DNA of 64,000 nucleotides from Flavobacterium johnsoniae (GCF_030388325.1 NZ_CP103794.1:3286001-3350000); one strand, 5' to 3'; numbered from the stretch's first letter, positions 1-9,765 are shown. The notes: generated by a model from the letters alone, not told the origin. Numbers and translations are program-made.

Positions 1-1447
1 ATTTATAAATTGACATATAAAGAGCTTCTGAACCGTAGTTTTTATTATATTTTTTTGATAATTGGTCTATTTTATCAACATAATATTTAGTGTTCTTATA
101 ATCAGCGCGATTAGCGTAAAACAGTGCGATAGTAGAATAGCTGTTACAAACGTCTCTGTGAGTTTGAGGAGATTCTAAAGCATCTGCAGCCGCAGCAGTT
201 TTTTCGAAATATTTTTCGGCTGTGCCATAATTTTTAATTCTTGCATAACAATTAGCGTAAGCAAAATTAACCAGCATTTTGTCAAAGTTATTTGGAGGCG
301 AAAATTTACTGGTAACCGTATTCATATATTCAATTGCTTCTTTATTTTTTCCTTTCATAGAAAGAGAAGCTGCCGCCGTAACAAAACTTTTGTACCAACT
401 ACCGCTGTTGTAGACATTTTGCCCGTATTGAATACTTTTTTCAGCCATTTTTGAGGCTTCATCATAATGTCCCATGTTTAAATAAATCAATCCTAATCTC
501 ATGTAGAAAATATCGGCAAAAGTGTAATCTTTGGTGTTTTCCATAGTTTCTACACTCTTCAAAGCATAATAAAACGCACTTTTTATATTAAACTGAACAC
601 CTTCTATATACGAAATTGTTGTTTCTCCAAATTGCTGCTGTCTAAAACCGATTTTTCGCATCGCTGCAATATTTTGATACAGAATTTTTTTAGCGTCATT
701 AATTTTTCCGTGCCAGAAATAAATAGTGCAAATCTTCATTTTTGCTTCAATAACTTTTTCAGGAATGCCTAATTCGTCGTATAAAGTTTGAGCTTCTTTT
801 AAAATTTTTTCTTTTTCTGGATCTAAATCATGTTGATAACTTGCTTGATTTAGTAAAGCATAAGCCAGAGCAGCTTTGTCTCCTTGTTTTCTGCATTGCG
901 CAACAACTTGCGAAAAGTATTTTTTGCTTTCGGGATAATTATTAATTTGGAAATAAAATTTGCCTAAAAGCATTTCGCTTTCGTCTTGCCACTTTTTGAT
1001 TTTTAATTGCTTGCTTATTTTGACAGCTTCAGAAATGTAAAAATTGGCATTTTTTAAATCATCAGGTTTGGCAAAGGATTGAAACAAGTAGAAGTTTCCT
1101 AATTGAAAAGCTAGTTTTAATTTGTTTTCACCTTTAGATTTGGCAAAAAGCTGTTTTGCGGCTTCGATATTTCCTTTTTCTATTAAATCACTTCCGATAA
1201 GAAATTTTCCATCATTGTAACCTTCATCATAAGCCAATAACAAAGGAAGTTTATATGCTTTGCATGTTAAAACTACCGAACTATCGGCATCAATTGATCC
1301 TTGATTAGAATTGTATAAATAAGTGGAGCAAGTTTGAATTAGCAAACGTTTCTTCTTCAAATCATAATTTGCTGTTGCAGGATGATTTTGTGCTTCAGAA
1401 TTAATTAGAAAAAAGAATATTAAACAAAAGGAGTAAAATATCTTCAT
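1..1447 (-). CDS. TPR-repeat secreted/periplasmic protein, C-terminus beyond window
   Basis: The minus strand is open from an ATG at 1445-1447 to the window edge, giving at least 480 residues. It starts with a signal peptide (MKIFYSFCLIFFFLINSEAQ). The rest is helical repeat sequence with many TPR-like A/Y-containing pairs, for example around 'GKFYFQINNYPESKKYF' and 'RLGLIYLNMGHYDEASKMA'. Bacteroidetes often place such periplasmic TPR regions ahead of a membrane helix and a histidine kinase or DNA-binding domain, but that part lies outside the window. The gene is divergent from the sigma-54-dependent response regulator at 1653, so it may encode the cognate sensor; this is inference. The start is well supported by the signal peptide. 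Confidence 0.8.
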   Translation of the reverse strand, partial: MKIFYSFCLIFFFLINSEAQNHPATANYDLKKKRLLIQTCSTYLYNSNQGSIDADSSVVLTCKAYKLPLLLAYDEGYNDGKFLIGSDLIEKGNIEAAKQLFAKSKGENKLKLAFQLGNFYLFQSFAKPDDLKNANFYISEAVKISKQLKIKKWQDESEMLLGKFYFQINNYPESKKYFSQVVAQCRKQGDKAALAYALLNQASYQHDLDPEKEKILKEAQTLYDELGIPEKVIEAKMKICTIYFWHGKINDAKKILYQNIAAMRKIGFRQQQFGETTISYIEGVQFNIKSAFYYALKSVETMENTKDYTFADIFYMRLGLIYLNMGHYDEASKMAEKSIQYGQNVYNSGSWYKSFVTAAASLSMKGKNKEAIEYMNTVTSKFSPPNNFDKMLVNFAYANCYARIKNYGTAEKYFEKTAAAADALESPQTHRDVCNSYSTIALFYANRADYKNTKYYVDKIDQLSKKYNKNYGSEALYMSIYK

Positions 1448-1601
1448 AGTATATTGAATTATATTTTTAGTAAGTTTTTAATTAACAAATATATACACAA
1501 ATAACTTTTGTTGGATTGTAAATTAATATGAAAATTAATATTAAATGTGATTTTAATTTATCTATTTTTGGAATTCATTTAATTTAATTGTGATAATTAA
1601 C

Positions 1602-1609
1602 TATTTTTG
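1602..1609 (+). promoter_or_regulatory. Bacteroidetes -7 box for the response regulator
   Basis: TATTTTTG matches the TAnnTTTG consensus and lies 43 bases ahead of the ATG at 1653. A second identical octamer lies at 1563-1570. No convincing -33 TTTG is correctly spaced. Confidence 0.4.
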
Positions 1610-1652
1610 TTTCAATTAATTAAGTGCAAGATAATATAAAATTTACTCACTT

Positions 1653-3626
1653 ATGAAAAACTCAGCCGATAACGGAAATGAAGTTGTTTCTTCAGTTTTG
1701 AAAAAAAGAATTTTAATTGTAGAAGATCAATTTATTGAAGCGCACGATTTACAGTTAATTCTCGAAAAAGCAAACTACGAAGTAACAGGAATTGCACGTT
1801 CGGTTGAGCAGGCTTTGGAGCAGATTGAAATAGAAAAACCAGATCTTGTTTTCTTAGATATTATGCTGAAAGGAACTAGAAATGGTATCGAATTAGCACA
1901 CTTTTTAAAAGAAAAAAATATTGGTTTTATATTTATTTCTGCTAATTCGAGCAAGAGTATTTTAGATCAGGCAAAAACTACGCATCCTTACGGTTTTATT
2001 GTAAAACCTTTTCGCGATCAAGATGTTCTAACAACTTTAGAAATAGCATTTTACCGTCAGCAATATAGTTTAGAATCTCAGTTGATGCAACAATTTCAGT
2101 TGCAGAAAGGAATTAGTGAAATCGTGCATTCTAACATTAAAAAAGAAGAAGCTCTTTTGGCTTTAGCAAAAGTTATTCAAACCTATATTCCGTTTGATTA
2201 TTTAGAAGCTGGTTTTGTAACTTCAACGCATTACGATCAGCTGGGAATTATCCGTAAAAATTTAGATTTATATCAGATCATTGATTTGAAAAAGCTTTCT
2301 CAAATTTCGGAAGTTTCTGAAAAAGAGATAAATGAAACCTACAGAAAATCGAAAATTGATAAAGAACCAATAATATATAGCGAAGAGTCTTTAATAAAAA
2401 ACTTTCAGGAAGCGCCAATAAAAGCATTAATTTCTCATAATTTCGGAATCAAATCTTATTTGGTTTTTCCAGTTTCTATTGCTACTATTCAGAGCTATCA
2501 TATTACTTTTTATAGCCGAAATTTTAATATTTATACTCAAGAAAATTTAAAACTTTTAAGTTCAATCGAGCCTATTTTTTCTCAGTTTATCAATAAAATT
2601 TATTCCAATAAAGATCTTGGTTTGGTAAAGGAAAAAGCAGAGATTAAAAACAATAAGCCAACAAATGTTTCTGAAGGTTTTGAAGGAATTATTGGCAATA
2701 GTTCTCAAATGATTTCTGTTTTTAATTATATTCGAAAAGTCGCGCCTTCAGATACTTCTGTTTTGGTTTTAGGCGAAAGCGGAACTGGAAAAGAAAAAAT
2801 TGCGCAAAGTATTCATGCATTATCTCCAAGAAAAGAGAAACCGTTGGTTATTATTAACTGCGGCGCAATTCCAGAAAATCTGGCAGAATCGTTGCTTTTT
2901 GGTCATGAAAAAGGTGCTTTTACTGGCGCAATGGATAGAAGAATCGGTAAATTTGAATTGGCAGATGGCGGAACTATTTTTTTAGACGAAATAGGAGAAA
3001 TGTCTTTAGAACTTCAAGTGAAATTGCTGCGCGTTTTGCAAGAAAGAGAAATTGAACGTGTTGGCGGAATGTCTTCTATAAAAATTGATGTTCGAATTAT
3101 TGCCGCAACCAACAAAAATCTCGAAGAAGAAGTTGCCGCTGGAAGATTTAGAATGGACTTATATTATCGTTTGCACGTTTTTCCGATTTTGGTTCCTTCT
3201 TTGAAAAAACGAAAAGAAGATATTCCGGATTTGGCGAATCATTTTATAAAAGTCTACAGCGAAAAAATGGGAAGAAAAGCACCAACTCTTTCTGATTTTG
3301 TAATGCAGCAAATTATGAATTACAATTGGCCTGGAAACATTAGAGAACTAGAACACGTTATGCAGCGCGCTATTTTGCTAACAGATGGAAATACGATTAA
3401 AGAAATTGAACTTTCGATGTCTTCCAAAATGCATCCGGAACAAACGGGAGAACCATTTTCTATCAAAACGATTTTAGAAAACGAAAGAGATTATATTTTG
3501 TACATTCTAAAAAAATGCAACGGAAAAATTTCTGGCGCAGGCGGTGCAGCAGAAATTTTAGATATTCATCCTTCGACATTAAATTCTAAGATTAAAAAAC
3601 TGGAAATAAAAAGAGAAATCAGTTAA
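1653..3626 (+). CDS. Sigma-54-dependent response regulator (REC-GAF-like-AAA+-Fis HTH)
   Basis: This is a 657-residue NtrC-type transcriptional activator. An N-terminal receiver domain (about residues 18-130) has the acidic pocket in LIVEDQ and the phospho-acceptor Asp in VFLDIMLKG near residue 69. A linker of about 200 residues that looks GAF-like follows. The AAA+ domain (about 345-575) shows Walker A GESGTGKE, the sigma-54 contact loop GAFTGA and Walker [15 protein letters not shown]-terminal Fis-type helix-turn-helix (about 615-655) includes [19 protein letters not shown]. It should activate RpoN promoters after phosphorylation. The divergent TPR gene upstream could be its sensor. It ends convergent with, and overlapping by stop codons, the hydrolase at 3623. 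Confidence 0.93.
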   Translation: MKNSADNGNEVVSSVLKKRILIVEDQFIEAHDLQLILEKANYEVTGIARSVEQALEQIEIEKPDLVFLDIMLKGTRNGIELAHFLKEKNIGFIFISANSSKSILDQAKTTHPYGFIVKPFRDQDVLTTLEIAFYRQQYSLESQLMQQFQLQKGISEIVHSNIKKEEALLALAKVIQTYIPFDYLEAGFVTSTHYDQLGIIRKNLDLYQIIDLKKLSQISEVSEKEINETYRKSKIDKEPIIYSEESLIKNFQEAPIKALISHNFGIKSYLVFPVSIATIQSYHITFYSRNFNIYTQENLKLLSSIEPIFSQFINKIYSNKDLGLVKEKAEIKNNKPTNVSEGFEGIIGNSSQMISVFNYIRKVAPSDTSVLVLGESGTGKEKIAQSIHALSPRKEKPLVIINCGAIPENLAESLLFGHEKGAFTGAMDRRIGKFELADGGTIFLDEIGEMSLELQVKLLRVLQEREIERVGGMSSIKIDVRIIAATNKNLEEEVAAGRFRMDLYYRLHVFPILVPSLKKRKEDIPDLANHFIKVYSEKMGRKAPTLSDFVMQQIMNYNWPGNIRELEHVMQRAILLTDGNTIKEIELSMSSKMHPEQTGEPFSIKTILENERDYILYILKKCNGKISGAGGAAEILDIHPSTLNSKIKKLEIKREIS

Positions 3627-4405
3627 GAAAGTTTTTCTAAACAGTTTGCGATAAATTCGGCGATGCATTCCCAATTTTGCTGTTTTAAAACCAAATGATT
3701 ATTGTCTTTAAATTCTTTGTAACATGTTATAGAGTGAATGTTTTTGTATTTTTTAAAGTTTGAATATTGAATAGAAGCTGTAACAAAATGATCTTCTGAA
3801 CCTGATAAAAATAAAATTGGAGCGTGTTTTTTCTTAAAATTGATCTTAGCTGAATTGGAAAAAATATCGCAGAAAACGAGTTTTGATTCTGGAATTACCA
3901 GTTTTTCATAAGTTGTTTTTTGTTCCTCAAAACACATTTGATTGGTGAAGAAATTTTGCCATTTTTTAAAAGGCAATAAATAGTTTTTTTTTCTTGAATG
4001 AAAGAAATTAAAATTGCTCCAGATCTTTCGATAAAAAGAAAAATTGAAACAAATTAAATTACTCGGCGGAATAGAATGCAAACAAATTCCAGCCGAACCC
4101 AAATCTTTTTGAAGCAGTAATTGTGTTAAAAGACCTCCGTAAGAATGCCCAATAAGAATTGGTTTTTCAGGAAGTTTTTCGATAATTTCTGTGTAATAAT
4201 CCAATAAATCGTTTAGCCGAATTGTGGCAATTTTAGAAGAATTAGTTTGTCTTAGTTTTTCTGCATTTTCATTTTTATAAGGCCATGGCGGCGCGACGGT
4301 TTTATAACCTTTATTTTCAAAAAAAACAATCCATTCTTCCCAGCAAGAATGACTGATAAATGCCCCCGTAATAAACATAATCGTCTTTTTATTAGATAAA
4401 TACAT
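3623..4405 (-). CDS. Alpha/beta hydrolase
   Basis: The 260-residue protein has an alpha/beta-hydrolase fold. The nucleophile elbow is GHSYGG, a candidate acid is in [11 protein letters not shown], and a C-terminal His is in [11 protein letters not shown], giving a plausible Ser-Asp-His triad. The N-terminal segment [18 protein letters not shown] resembles the oxyanion-hole region. There is no signal peptide, so it is probably cytoplasmic. The substrate cannot be told from sequence. The stop codon overlaps that of the convergent response regulator by three bases. An internal Met at residue 10 (MFITGAF) could be the true start. Confidence 0.85.
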   Translation of the reverse strand: MYLSNKKTIMFITGAFISHSCWEEWIVFFENKGYKTVAPPWPYKNENAEKLRQTNSSKIATIRLNDLLDYYTEIIEKLPEKPILIGHSYGGLLTQLLLQKDLGSAGICLHSIPPSNLICFNFSFYRKIWSNFNFFHSRKKNYLLPFKKWQNFFTNQMCFEEQKTTYEKLVIPESKLVFCDIFSNSAKINFKKKHAPILFLSGSEDHFVTASIQYSNFKKYKNIHSITCYKEFKDNNHLVLKQQNWECIAEFIANCLEKLS

Positions 4406-4690
4406 ACTATTTGATCTTTAAGATTATTTTTCAGAAAAGCGGAAGTGGTTTGCATGTTAAAAACAAAACGAATGCCTTTTTTGTAAAGTATTGATTATAA
4501 AAGCATTCTTGCGATTTACGATTTTACAGTTATTAAATATCGTTAAAAACTGGTTTTAATTATTGAAATATCATAATTAGAAATAGTGTAATTGAATGTA
4601 AAAGCCTTGTTTTCAGCTGTTTTTTGTTTTGGTTTAATCTTTGCCAATTTCATTGAAAGAATTATTGACTCCAACCTTTAAATTATAATT

Positions 4691-5527
4691 ATGAAAAAAA
4701 TTTATGATGCAGAGACACGTTTTGCCGATGCAGGCGATCGTAAAATTGCTTATCGTTCTTACGGGAAAGGAAAAGCAGTATTTTTTGTGAACCGTTTTAG
4801 AGGAACTCTAGACACTTGGGATCCTTTGTTTATAGCATTGATGGCAAAAAAGTTCAATGTTATCATATTTGATTATTCTGGAATTGGTTCATCTACAGGA
4901 AGTTTAACGCCAGATTTAACAGTTGTTGCTAAAGATATTAAAGATCTTGCCGATGTTTTGAAAATAGATTCGATTGTAGTTTTAGGCTGGTCTTACGGCG
5001 GATTAGTAGCGCAGGCGGCAACTTTATTATATCCTAATTTGGTAACACATGCAGTTTTAATTGGCACGAATCCTCCTGGTCAAAATGAAATTCCGATTGA
5101 GCAAGCTTTTTTTGATGCAGCTTTAAAACCGCTGAATGATTTTGAAGATGAAATTGTTTTGTTTTTTGAACCAAAATCAGAATCTAGTAAATTGGCTGCA
5201 AAAGCTTCACACGATAGAATTCATAAAAAAATAGATGTTTCAAAAATTCCTTCAACAATGGATGTTTTTCAATTGTATTTTGGTGGAGGTGATGGTTTTA
5301 GAGAAGATGTTTTAAATTTTAGAGAACAAATTAAAAAGACCAAAACACCGATTTTGATTATTTCTGGAGATCACGATATTAGTTTTGCTGTCGAAAATTG
5401 GTATTCTTTTTTCAATCAGATGACAAATGCACAAATGGTGGTTTATTCGGGAACTGGACACGCACCGCAGCATCAATTTCCTGAATTAACGGCAAAACAT
5501 ATTATCAATTTTGTAAAGTACACATAA
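4691..5527 (+). CDS. Alpha/beta hydrolase
   Basis: The 278-residue protein belongs to the alpha/beta-hydrolase superfamily. The nucleophile elbow is GWSYGGLVAQAA, the acid is in IISGDHDISFA and the His is in GTGHAPQHQFPEL. The overall pattern fits epoxide hydrolase, haloperoxidase or esterase-like members. The oxyanion region reads VNRFRGTLDTWDP in place of the usual HG motif, which is a departure from the family. There is no signal peptide. It stands as a single gene followed by a terminator at 5586-5617. Confidence 0.85.
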   Translation: MKKIYDAETRFADAGDRKIAYRSYGKGKAVFFVNRFRGTLDTWDPLFIALMAKKFNVIIFDYSGIGSSTGSLTPDLTVVAKDIKDLADVLKIDSIVVLGWSYGGLVAQAATLLYPNLVTHAVLIGTNPPGQNEIPIEQAFFDAALKPLNDFEDEIVLFFEPKSESSKLAAKASHDRIHKKIDVSKIPSTMDVFQLYFGGGDGFREDVLNFREQIKKTKTPILIISGDHDISFAVENWYSFFNQMTNAQMVVYSGTGHAPQHQFPELTAKHIINFVKYT

Positions 5528-5585
5528 TAGCATTTAGAATTTTATTGCGCATAGTAATTTTCTAAAAGAAATATTATGTGTTAAA

Positions 5586-5617
5586 AGGAATAGTGTCAGC
5601 AGCTATTCCTTTTTTTA
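5586..5617 (+). terminator. Rho-independent terminator
   Basis: An 8-bp stem (aggaatag / ctattcct) is followed directly by seven T residues, about 60 bases after the hydrolase stop codon. Confidence 0.75.
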
Positions 5618-5663
5618 TGATTTTTATTTATATGAATTTCTCTTTTAGTTTTAAGCATAATGA

Positions 5664-5695
5664 TATTTCGCTAAAAGACTTTTTTTAGCGAAATA
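5664..5695. other. Strong 13-bp hairpin without U-tract
   Basis: There is a perfect inverted repeat of tatttcgctaaaa and ttttagcgaaata with a 6-base loop. It lies downstream of the minus-strand gene ending at 5716. Neither strand has a run of T immediately after the stem, so it may be an RNA 3'-end stabiliser or processing element rather than a classic terminator. Confidence 0.6.
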
Positions 5696-5715
5696 TAACA
5701 ATGAAAATCATTTAA

Positions 5716-6396
5716 TTATATGTCTATTGTAGTATTTATTTTTGGCAAATAAAGTTCAAGATTTGCATTTTTGAATGCATTTAAAGCTTTTTGATGATCC
5801 ATTACAATGAAGCCAAAAGTATCGTAATGAACGCCTAAAATTTTATGAACGCCAACCAATTTTGAAGCTTCGATTGCTTCTTCAATTCCCATTGTAAGTC
5901 CGTCGCCAATTGGGAAAACAGCAAAATCAAGTTTGATAAATTTTAGAATAATCTGCATGTCTAAAGTTAGCGCTGTATCTCCGCTGTAATAGAAATTTCC
6001 TTCAGGAGTTGTAAGCACAAAACCGCAGGCAATTCCGCCATAAGAACCGTCCATAAAACTGCTCGAATGTTGTGCAATGACACATTTTACAGTTCCAAAA
6101 TCGAAATCAAATTTTCCGCCTGGATTTATTGGATGCGCATTTTCAATACCTTGTTTTAATAGCCAATTGTAGATTTCAAAATTTCCAAGCACTTTAGCGC
6201 CAGTATTTTTTGCAATTCTTCCTACATCCAAAATGTGATCGTAATGTGCGTGAGAAATTAAAATATAATCTGCTTTTATGGCATCAATATCAACCTCTTT
6301 TGCTAATTCATTTGGACTGATAAAAGGATCAAAAAGAATATGTTTTCCATTGGTAAAAACCGAAAAACAAGAATGTCCGTAATAAGTAACTTTCAT
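5716..6396 (-). CDS. UPF0173-type metal-dependent hydrolase (metallo-beta-lactamase fold)
   Basis: The 226-residue protein has the metallo-beta-lactamase fold. The metal-binding motif HAHYDH is in ISHAHYDHILD. Further ligand candidates are His in CVIAQHSSSF, Asp in YYSGDTALT and His in GVHYDTFG. Length and the opening MKVTYYGHSCFSV fit the UPF0173/YtkL family of predicted Zn-dependent hydrolases, whose physiological substrates are mostly unknown. It is cytoplasmic. It appears to be a single gene, divergent in time of reading from no close neighbour. Confidence 0.9.
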   Translation of the reverse strand: MKVTYYGHSCFSVFTNGKHILFDPFISPNELAKEVDIDAIKADYILISHAHYDHILDVGRIAKNTGAKVLGNFEIYNWLLKQGIENAHPINPGGKFDFDFGTVKCVIAQHSSSFMDGSYGGIACGFVLTTPEGNFYYSGDTALTLDMQIILKFIKLDFAVFPIGDGLTMGIEEAIEASKLVGVHKILGVHYDTFGFIVMDHQKALNAFKNANLELYLPKINTTIDI

Positions 6397-6482
6397 GATT
6401 ATAAGTTTTAATTAGTTAATAATTAGTATTATTTTTCAAGAAATATGCCACTAGATTTACGTTCTTAATTCGAGAACATAAA

Positions 6483-7913
6483 TTACTTAAAATCTTTTTT
6501 CTTCAAGCATCGACCTCTCGGTTCATTTGCTTCGTGAAGTACAATTTCAGAATGCAGAAATTCTGCCGCTTTTGCTGAATCTTTTACTTTTACTGCGCTT
6601 CGTTTTAGCATTTCGGTTTCAAATTCATTTAAAACACTTTCTCTAATTCCAGCTTTTTTCCAATGTGCTGGTGATTTACAACCTTTAAAAATTTTACGCG
6701 CCAAAGAAAGCGCATCTAATAAAGCCTGATTCGCGCCTTGTCCTTTAAAAGGACTCATTGGGTGCGCTGCATCGCCAATTAAAGTAATTTGTTTTCCTTT
6801 CGAAAGTAATTCTGCACTCAATAATTCTCTATCATAAACGGGATAACCAGAGATTTTATTTTCTTCGGTTGCCATTAAAATTTGCGGAATTGGATCGTGC
6901 CATTGTGTTCTGCGAATTGCCTCTTCTTTTAAAGCTTTTGGTCCTTTAGAACTTAATTCTTTTGCCTCTTCTTCTAACATCGGAAAACTAAGCTGCCACA
7001 TTACAGAATCTGCATCGTAAGGCATAATGTAAATTCTTTCATGTCCGTTTGCAGTTTGAAAAACGGTTGCAGAATCTAATAAAGAACTATTTAGATTTTC
7101 TAAAGAATGCAACGGACAAATTCCTAATGTCACGATGCAATCTAAATATCGCAACGGAGTATTTTCGTCACCAATTAATAATCTTCTAACCGAACTTCGA
7201 ATTCCATCTGCACCAACTAAAAGATCAGCTTTTGCTGTTTTTATTTCTCCATTTACTTGAAAAGTTAAATCAATACTTTCATTTTCATCTTCTTTAAAAT
7301 CAATTAATTGATGGTTCCATTTTATAATATTATGATCGCCTAATTGCTCTAATAAAGCTAAACGCAAGTCTTGACGTGCAATATGTATGTTAGTTCGTTT
7401 GGTTGCTTTTTTTTCTTCAGATTCCAGCCATTTTCTAATTCCCCATTCTCCAATTACTTTACCTTCAATAGTATGAACCAAATGTCTTGTAGAAACGACA
7501 CCATTTAAAGAGAAAATTCCCAATCCTTGAATTGCTTTACTTGCTTGTTGTAGCGTTAATCCGTAGCCTTGAGAACGCGATTCGAAGTTTTCATCACGTT
7601 CGTAAATTGTAAACGGAATTCCACGATGAAGACAAGCAACGGCCAATGCAACGCCGCCTATTCCAGCACCAATAATAGCAACACGAGGATAAGTTTCTTT
7701 GTTTGGAACAGTTGGATGTTCAGAACTAATTAAACCAGATCCAGAACATTTTAAACAGACAATTTTATGCGCTTTCGGACGAATAGGAGCTGGGCCTTCG
7801 TTTTTGTTTTTTTCAAATTGTTCTAATGCCGATTGGTATTGAAGCCTTACTTTTTTAGTGAGTCTTTGGCTTTTCTTACCTTGTCCTTGACATTCTGGGC
7901 AAATAGTCCACAT
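6483..7913 (-). CDS. FAD-dependent monooxygenase with N-terminal DnaJ-like zinc finger
   Basis: The 476-residue protein starts with two CxxCxGxG motifs (Cys5/Cys8 in CPECQGQG and Cys53/Cys56 in CLKCSGSG), like half of the DnaJ cysteine-rich domain. A class A flavoprotein monooxygenase follows. The dinucleotide-binding motif is VAIIGAGIGG (about residues 78-87), a DG-like motif is VGADGIRSS, and the FAD ribityl motif is GDAAHPMSPFKGQGANQALLDA. Relatives hydroxylate aromatic or polyketide substrates, and the fold is shared with the tetracycline-inactivating Tet(X) enzymes. The substrate is unknown. The finger is in frame with the enzyme and starts at the only sensible ATG. Confidence 0.88.
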   Translation of the reverse strand: MWTICPECQGQGKKSQRLTKKVRLQYQSALEQFEKNKNEGPAPIRPKAHKIVCLKCSGSGLISSEHPTVPNKETYPRVAIIGAGIGGVALAVACLHRGIPFTIYERDENFESRSQGYGLTLQQASKAIQGLGIFSLNGVVSTRHLVHTIEGKVIGEWGIRKWLESEEKKATKRTNIHIARQDLRLALLEQLGDHNIIKWNHQLIDFKEDENESIDLTFQVNGEIKTAKADLLVGADGIRSSVRRLLIGDENTPLRYLDCIVTLGICPLHSLENLNSSLLDSATVFQTANGHERIYIMPYDADSVMWQLSFPMLEEEAKELSSKGPKALKEEAIRRTQWHDPIPQILMATEENKISGYPVYDRELLSAELLSKGKQITLIGDAAHPMSPFKGQGANQALLDALSLARKIFKGCKSPAHWKKAGIRESVLNEFETEMLKRSAVKVKDSAKAAEFLHSEIVLHEANEPRGRCLKKKDFK

Positions 7914-8086
7914 ATTTTCTGGTGTAATTTTTTAGTGATACAAAATTAGAATTATTTTTTAGAAGAAATTTTAAGAGACGTAAGAACTTATATTTCAGTA
8001 ATATTTTATAATTTTTTGAAATGATTGTATAAGTCAAAAGGCTAGGATTTGAAGTAATTTTATAAAACATTTTAAAACGTAAAGTT

Positions 8087-8281
8087 ATGAAAACGAATAG
8101 CCCGATTCCGAACAGCAATAATAAAAACGATTCTAACAATCGAAGTGATACAAGAAAACATCAATACAAAGATCACGATGAAGTTTTGACAAACGATGAA
8201 AATTATGATGCAGACAGCAAAAAGTTTAAAGGCGAAGAACCTGACTTTGATGATAAGCTGAACAACGAAGAAAAAAAATAG
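8087..8281 (+). CDS. Small, highly charged hydrophilic protein
   Basis: The 64-residue ORF is rich in Asn, Asp, Lys and Glu, with no hydrophobic segment, and is probably intrinsically disordered. The ATG is preceded by an A-rich stretch, and a clear terminator follows immediately (8288-8320), which supports a real short gene. Function is unknown. A longer minus-strand ORF across this region is very AT-rich and unlikely to be coding. Confidence 0.65.
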   Translation: MKTNSPIPNSNNKNDSNNRSDTRKHQYKDHDEVLTNDENYDADSKKFKGEEPDFDDKLNNEEKK

Positions 8282-8287
8282 AATATG

Positions 8288-8320
8288 AAAACGCCTCCGT
8301 CTTTTGAGAGGCGTTTTTCT
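8288..8320 (+). terminator. Rho-independent terminator
   Basis: A 9-10 bp stem (aaacgcctc / gaggcgttt) is followed by a T-tract. It ends the short ORF at 8087-8281. Confidence 0.85.
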
Positions 8321-8451
8321 TTTTATATAAATGTTAAAATTGGCTTTTTTTGATAAAAATGATGAACTGAAAAAAAATATAATTTGATTTTTATAGATTT
8401 GTAGAATCTCCCAAAAACAAGTTGGGACACAAAAATAAATTTACAAAGACA

Positions 8452-9084
8452 ATGAAATTCGTTACCTCAATATTTTTTCTGTTCCTATTTGTTTGTTCAA
8501 ATTCCTATTCGCAATTAAGTTCAGATAAAATATTTGAAAGCTTCAAACAAGGAGAACGCACCAATTGTTCTTCAATTGCTTTTATTAAAGCGGCTTTAAA
8601 TGTTTACGGATTGGATAATCTTTTTGTAAGCGAAAAATTAAACGACAATTCATACAAAATCACATTAAAAAATAATTCATCCTTTAATTTGAAAAGTGAT
8701 GAGTTGAATAAAGCCAAAATATCTGCTGATTTTGTTTTCATTAAAGATACCGAAGAAAGCGCAAAAATTGTAGAGTATGCTATTTTGACTTATGCTGTAA
8801 TGGCTAAATACAAACAAATTATTGATAAACAATCGACTTTTGAAAGTGCATTGGAAGATTTAGAAGATGGCTCAGTTTATACACCAACAATTTATAAATA
8901 TTTAGGATTCAAAATAGGCAAGCAAGTTGAAAAACTTAAAAGAGAATCTGGAAGCGAATTTTGCGGTGTTGTTGCTTGGTCGACTGCACATGCCGTTTTT
9001 GTCTGCGAAGATTTTATGGACTATTATGGAAACAGAAAAAGTATCTACATAAAATATCCAGGACGCTTTAGAATTATAAAATAA
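8452..9084 (+). CDS. Secreted protein with possible papain-like Cys/His arrangement
   Basis: An ATG at 8452 gives a good signal peptide (MKFVTSIFFLFLFVCSNSYSQ). A TTG 30 bases upstream would add ten charged residues before it and is less likely. The mature protein of about 190 residues has GERTNCSSIAFIKAAL near its start, which looks like the Cys-bearing first helix of papain/calpain-fold proteins. Later it has STAHAVFV followed by a beta turn YYGNRK, which resembles the His and Asn segments. No family name can be given. A -7 box TAGATTTG lies at 8394-8401. The peptidase idea is inference; secretion is well supported. Confidence 0.7.
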   Translation: MKFVTSIFFLFLFVCSNSYSQLSSDKIFESFKQGERTNCSSIAFIKAALNVYGLDNLFVSEKLNDNSYKITLKNNSSFNLKSDELNKAKISADFVFIKDTEESAKIVEYAILTYAVMAKYKQIIDKQSTFESALEDLEDGSVYTPTIYKYLGFKIGKQVEKLKRESGSEFCGVVAWSTAHAVFVCEDFMDYYGNRKSIYIKYPGRFRIIK

Positions 9085-9180
9085 TATAACAAATATTCCT
9101 CTCTTTTGTTATAGAACGACTTAACAGCAATTTAAACTAAAAAAATAAAATAATAAACTTGTATTTTAAGTTAAATTATA

Positions 9181-9188
9181 TACTTTTG
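9181..9188 (+). promoter_or_regulatory. Bacteroidetes -7 box
   Basis: TACTTTTG matches TAnnTTTG. A TTG about 20 bases upstream (9158-9160) could serve as the -33 element. The ORF at 9221 starts 33 bases downstream. Confidence 0.5.
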
Positions 9189-9220
9189 CTGTGATCCAAT
9201 AACCAAATCTACTTAAGACA

Positions 9221-9673
9221 ATGAAAAGTAAAATTTTTTTACTAAGTTTTCTTTGCTTTTTAACGACTGTGGCTGTTTCAGCACAAGCAAAGAATGCACC
9301 TAAAAGTATTATCAGTACAACAGCCATAATCCGTAAATACCACGATCAGAAAGAATTAGCTGGTATGCAAAAAGGAGAACTTTTAGAATTGTACATCGAG
9401 CGTATCAAGGTTTTAGTAAAAACGTTGCCTTATATTGCTCTGGTTACTAAACCAGGTGTTACAATGGCAGACTTAGGTATTCCAGACGACAATGACCATA
9501 AAAAAGTATTAGACGGACAAGCAGTTGGTACAACAACTTTCTTAGAAACAACTGTAGAGTTTCAGAGAAAAATGATGCCTTACTCTGATAAAGGAAATTT
9601 AATTGCTGCAATTTTGTTTTACGAAAGCACATTAAAATCTTTACACGAGTTTAATGAATTGAACGAAATGTAA
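9221..9673 (+). CDS. Small secreted hypothetical protein
   Basis: The 150-residue protein starts with a clear signal peptide (MKSKIFLLSFLCFLTTVAVSAQA). The mature part is helical, with KSIISTTAIIRKYHDQKELAGMQKG near the start (residues seen in pieces) and no Cys or recognisable catalytic motif. I do not recognise a family. It has its own promoter-like box at 9181 and a bidirectional terminator just downstream, so it looks monocistronic. Confidence 0.75.
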   Translation: MKSKIFLLSFLCFLTTVAVSAQAKNAPKSIISTTAIIRKYHDQKELAGMQKGELLELYIERIKVLVKTLPYIALVTKPGVTMADLGIPDDNDHKKVLDGQAVGTTTFLETTVEFQRKMMPYSDKGNLIAAILFYESTLKSLHEFNELNEM

Positions 9674-9687
9674 TATTCTATAAAAAC

Positions 9688-9722
9688 AAAAAAAACTCCA
9701 AAGTAATTTGGAGTTTTTTTTT
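9688..9722. terminator. Bidirectional terminator
   Basis: An 11-bp perfect stem (aaaactccaaa / tttggagtttt) with loop gtaa is flanked by A and T runs. It serves the convergent genes ending at 9673 and 9766. Confidence 0.85.
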
Positions 9723-9765
9723 GTCTACAATTTTCAGAACTAAGACTTCAATAAAATGATGCTTT

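Noticed and set aside
7876..8139. Minus-strand ORF of 87 residues overlapping the start of the FAD monooxygenase
   Set aside because: It is Leu/Lys/Phe/Asn-rich from base composition, overlaps two better genes and has no recognisable family.
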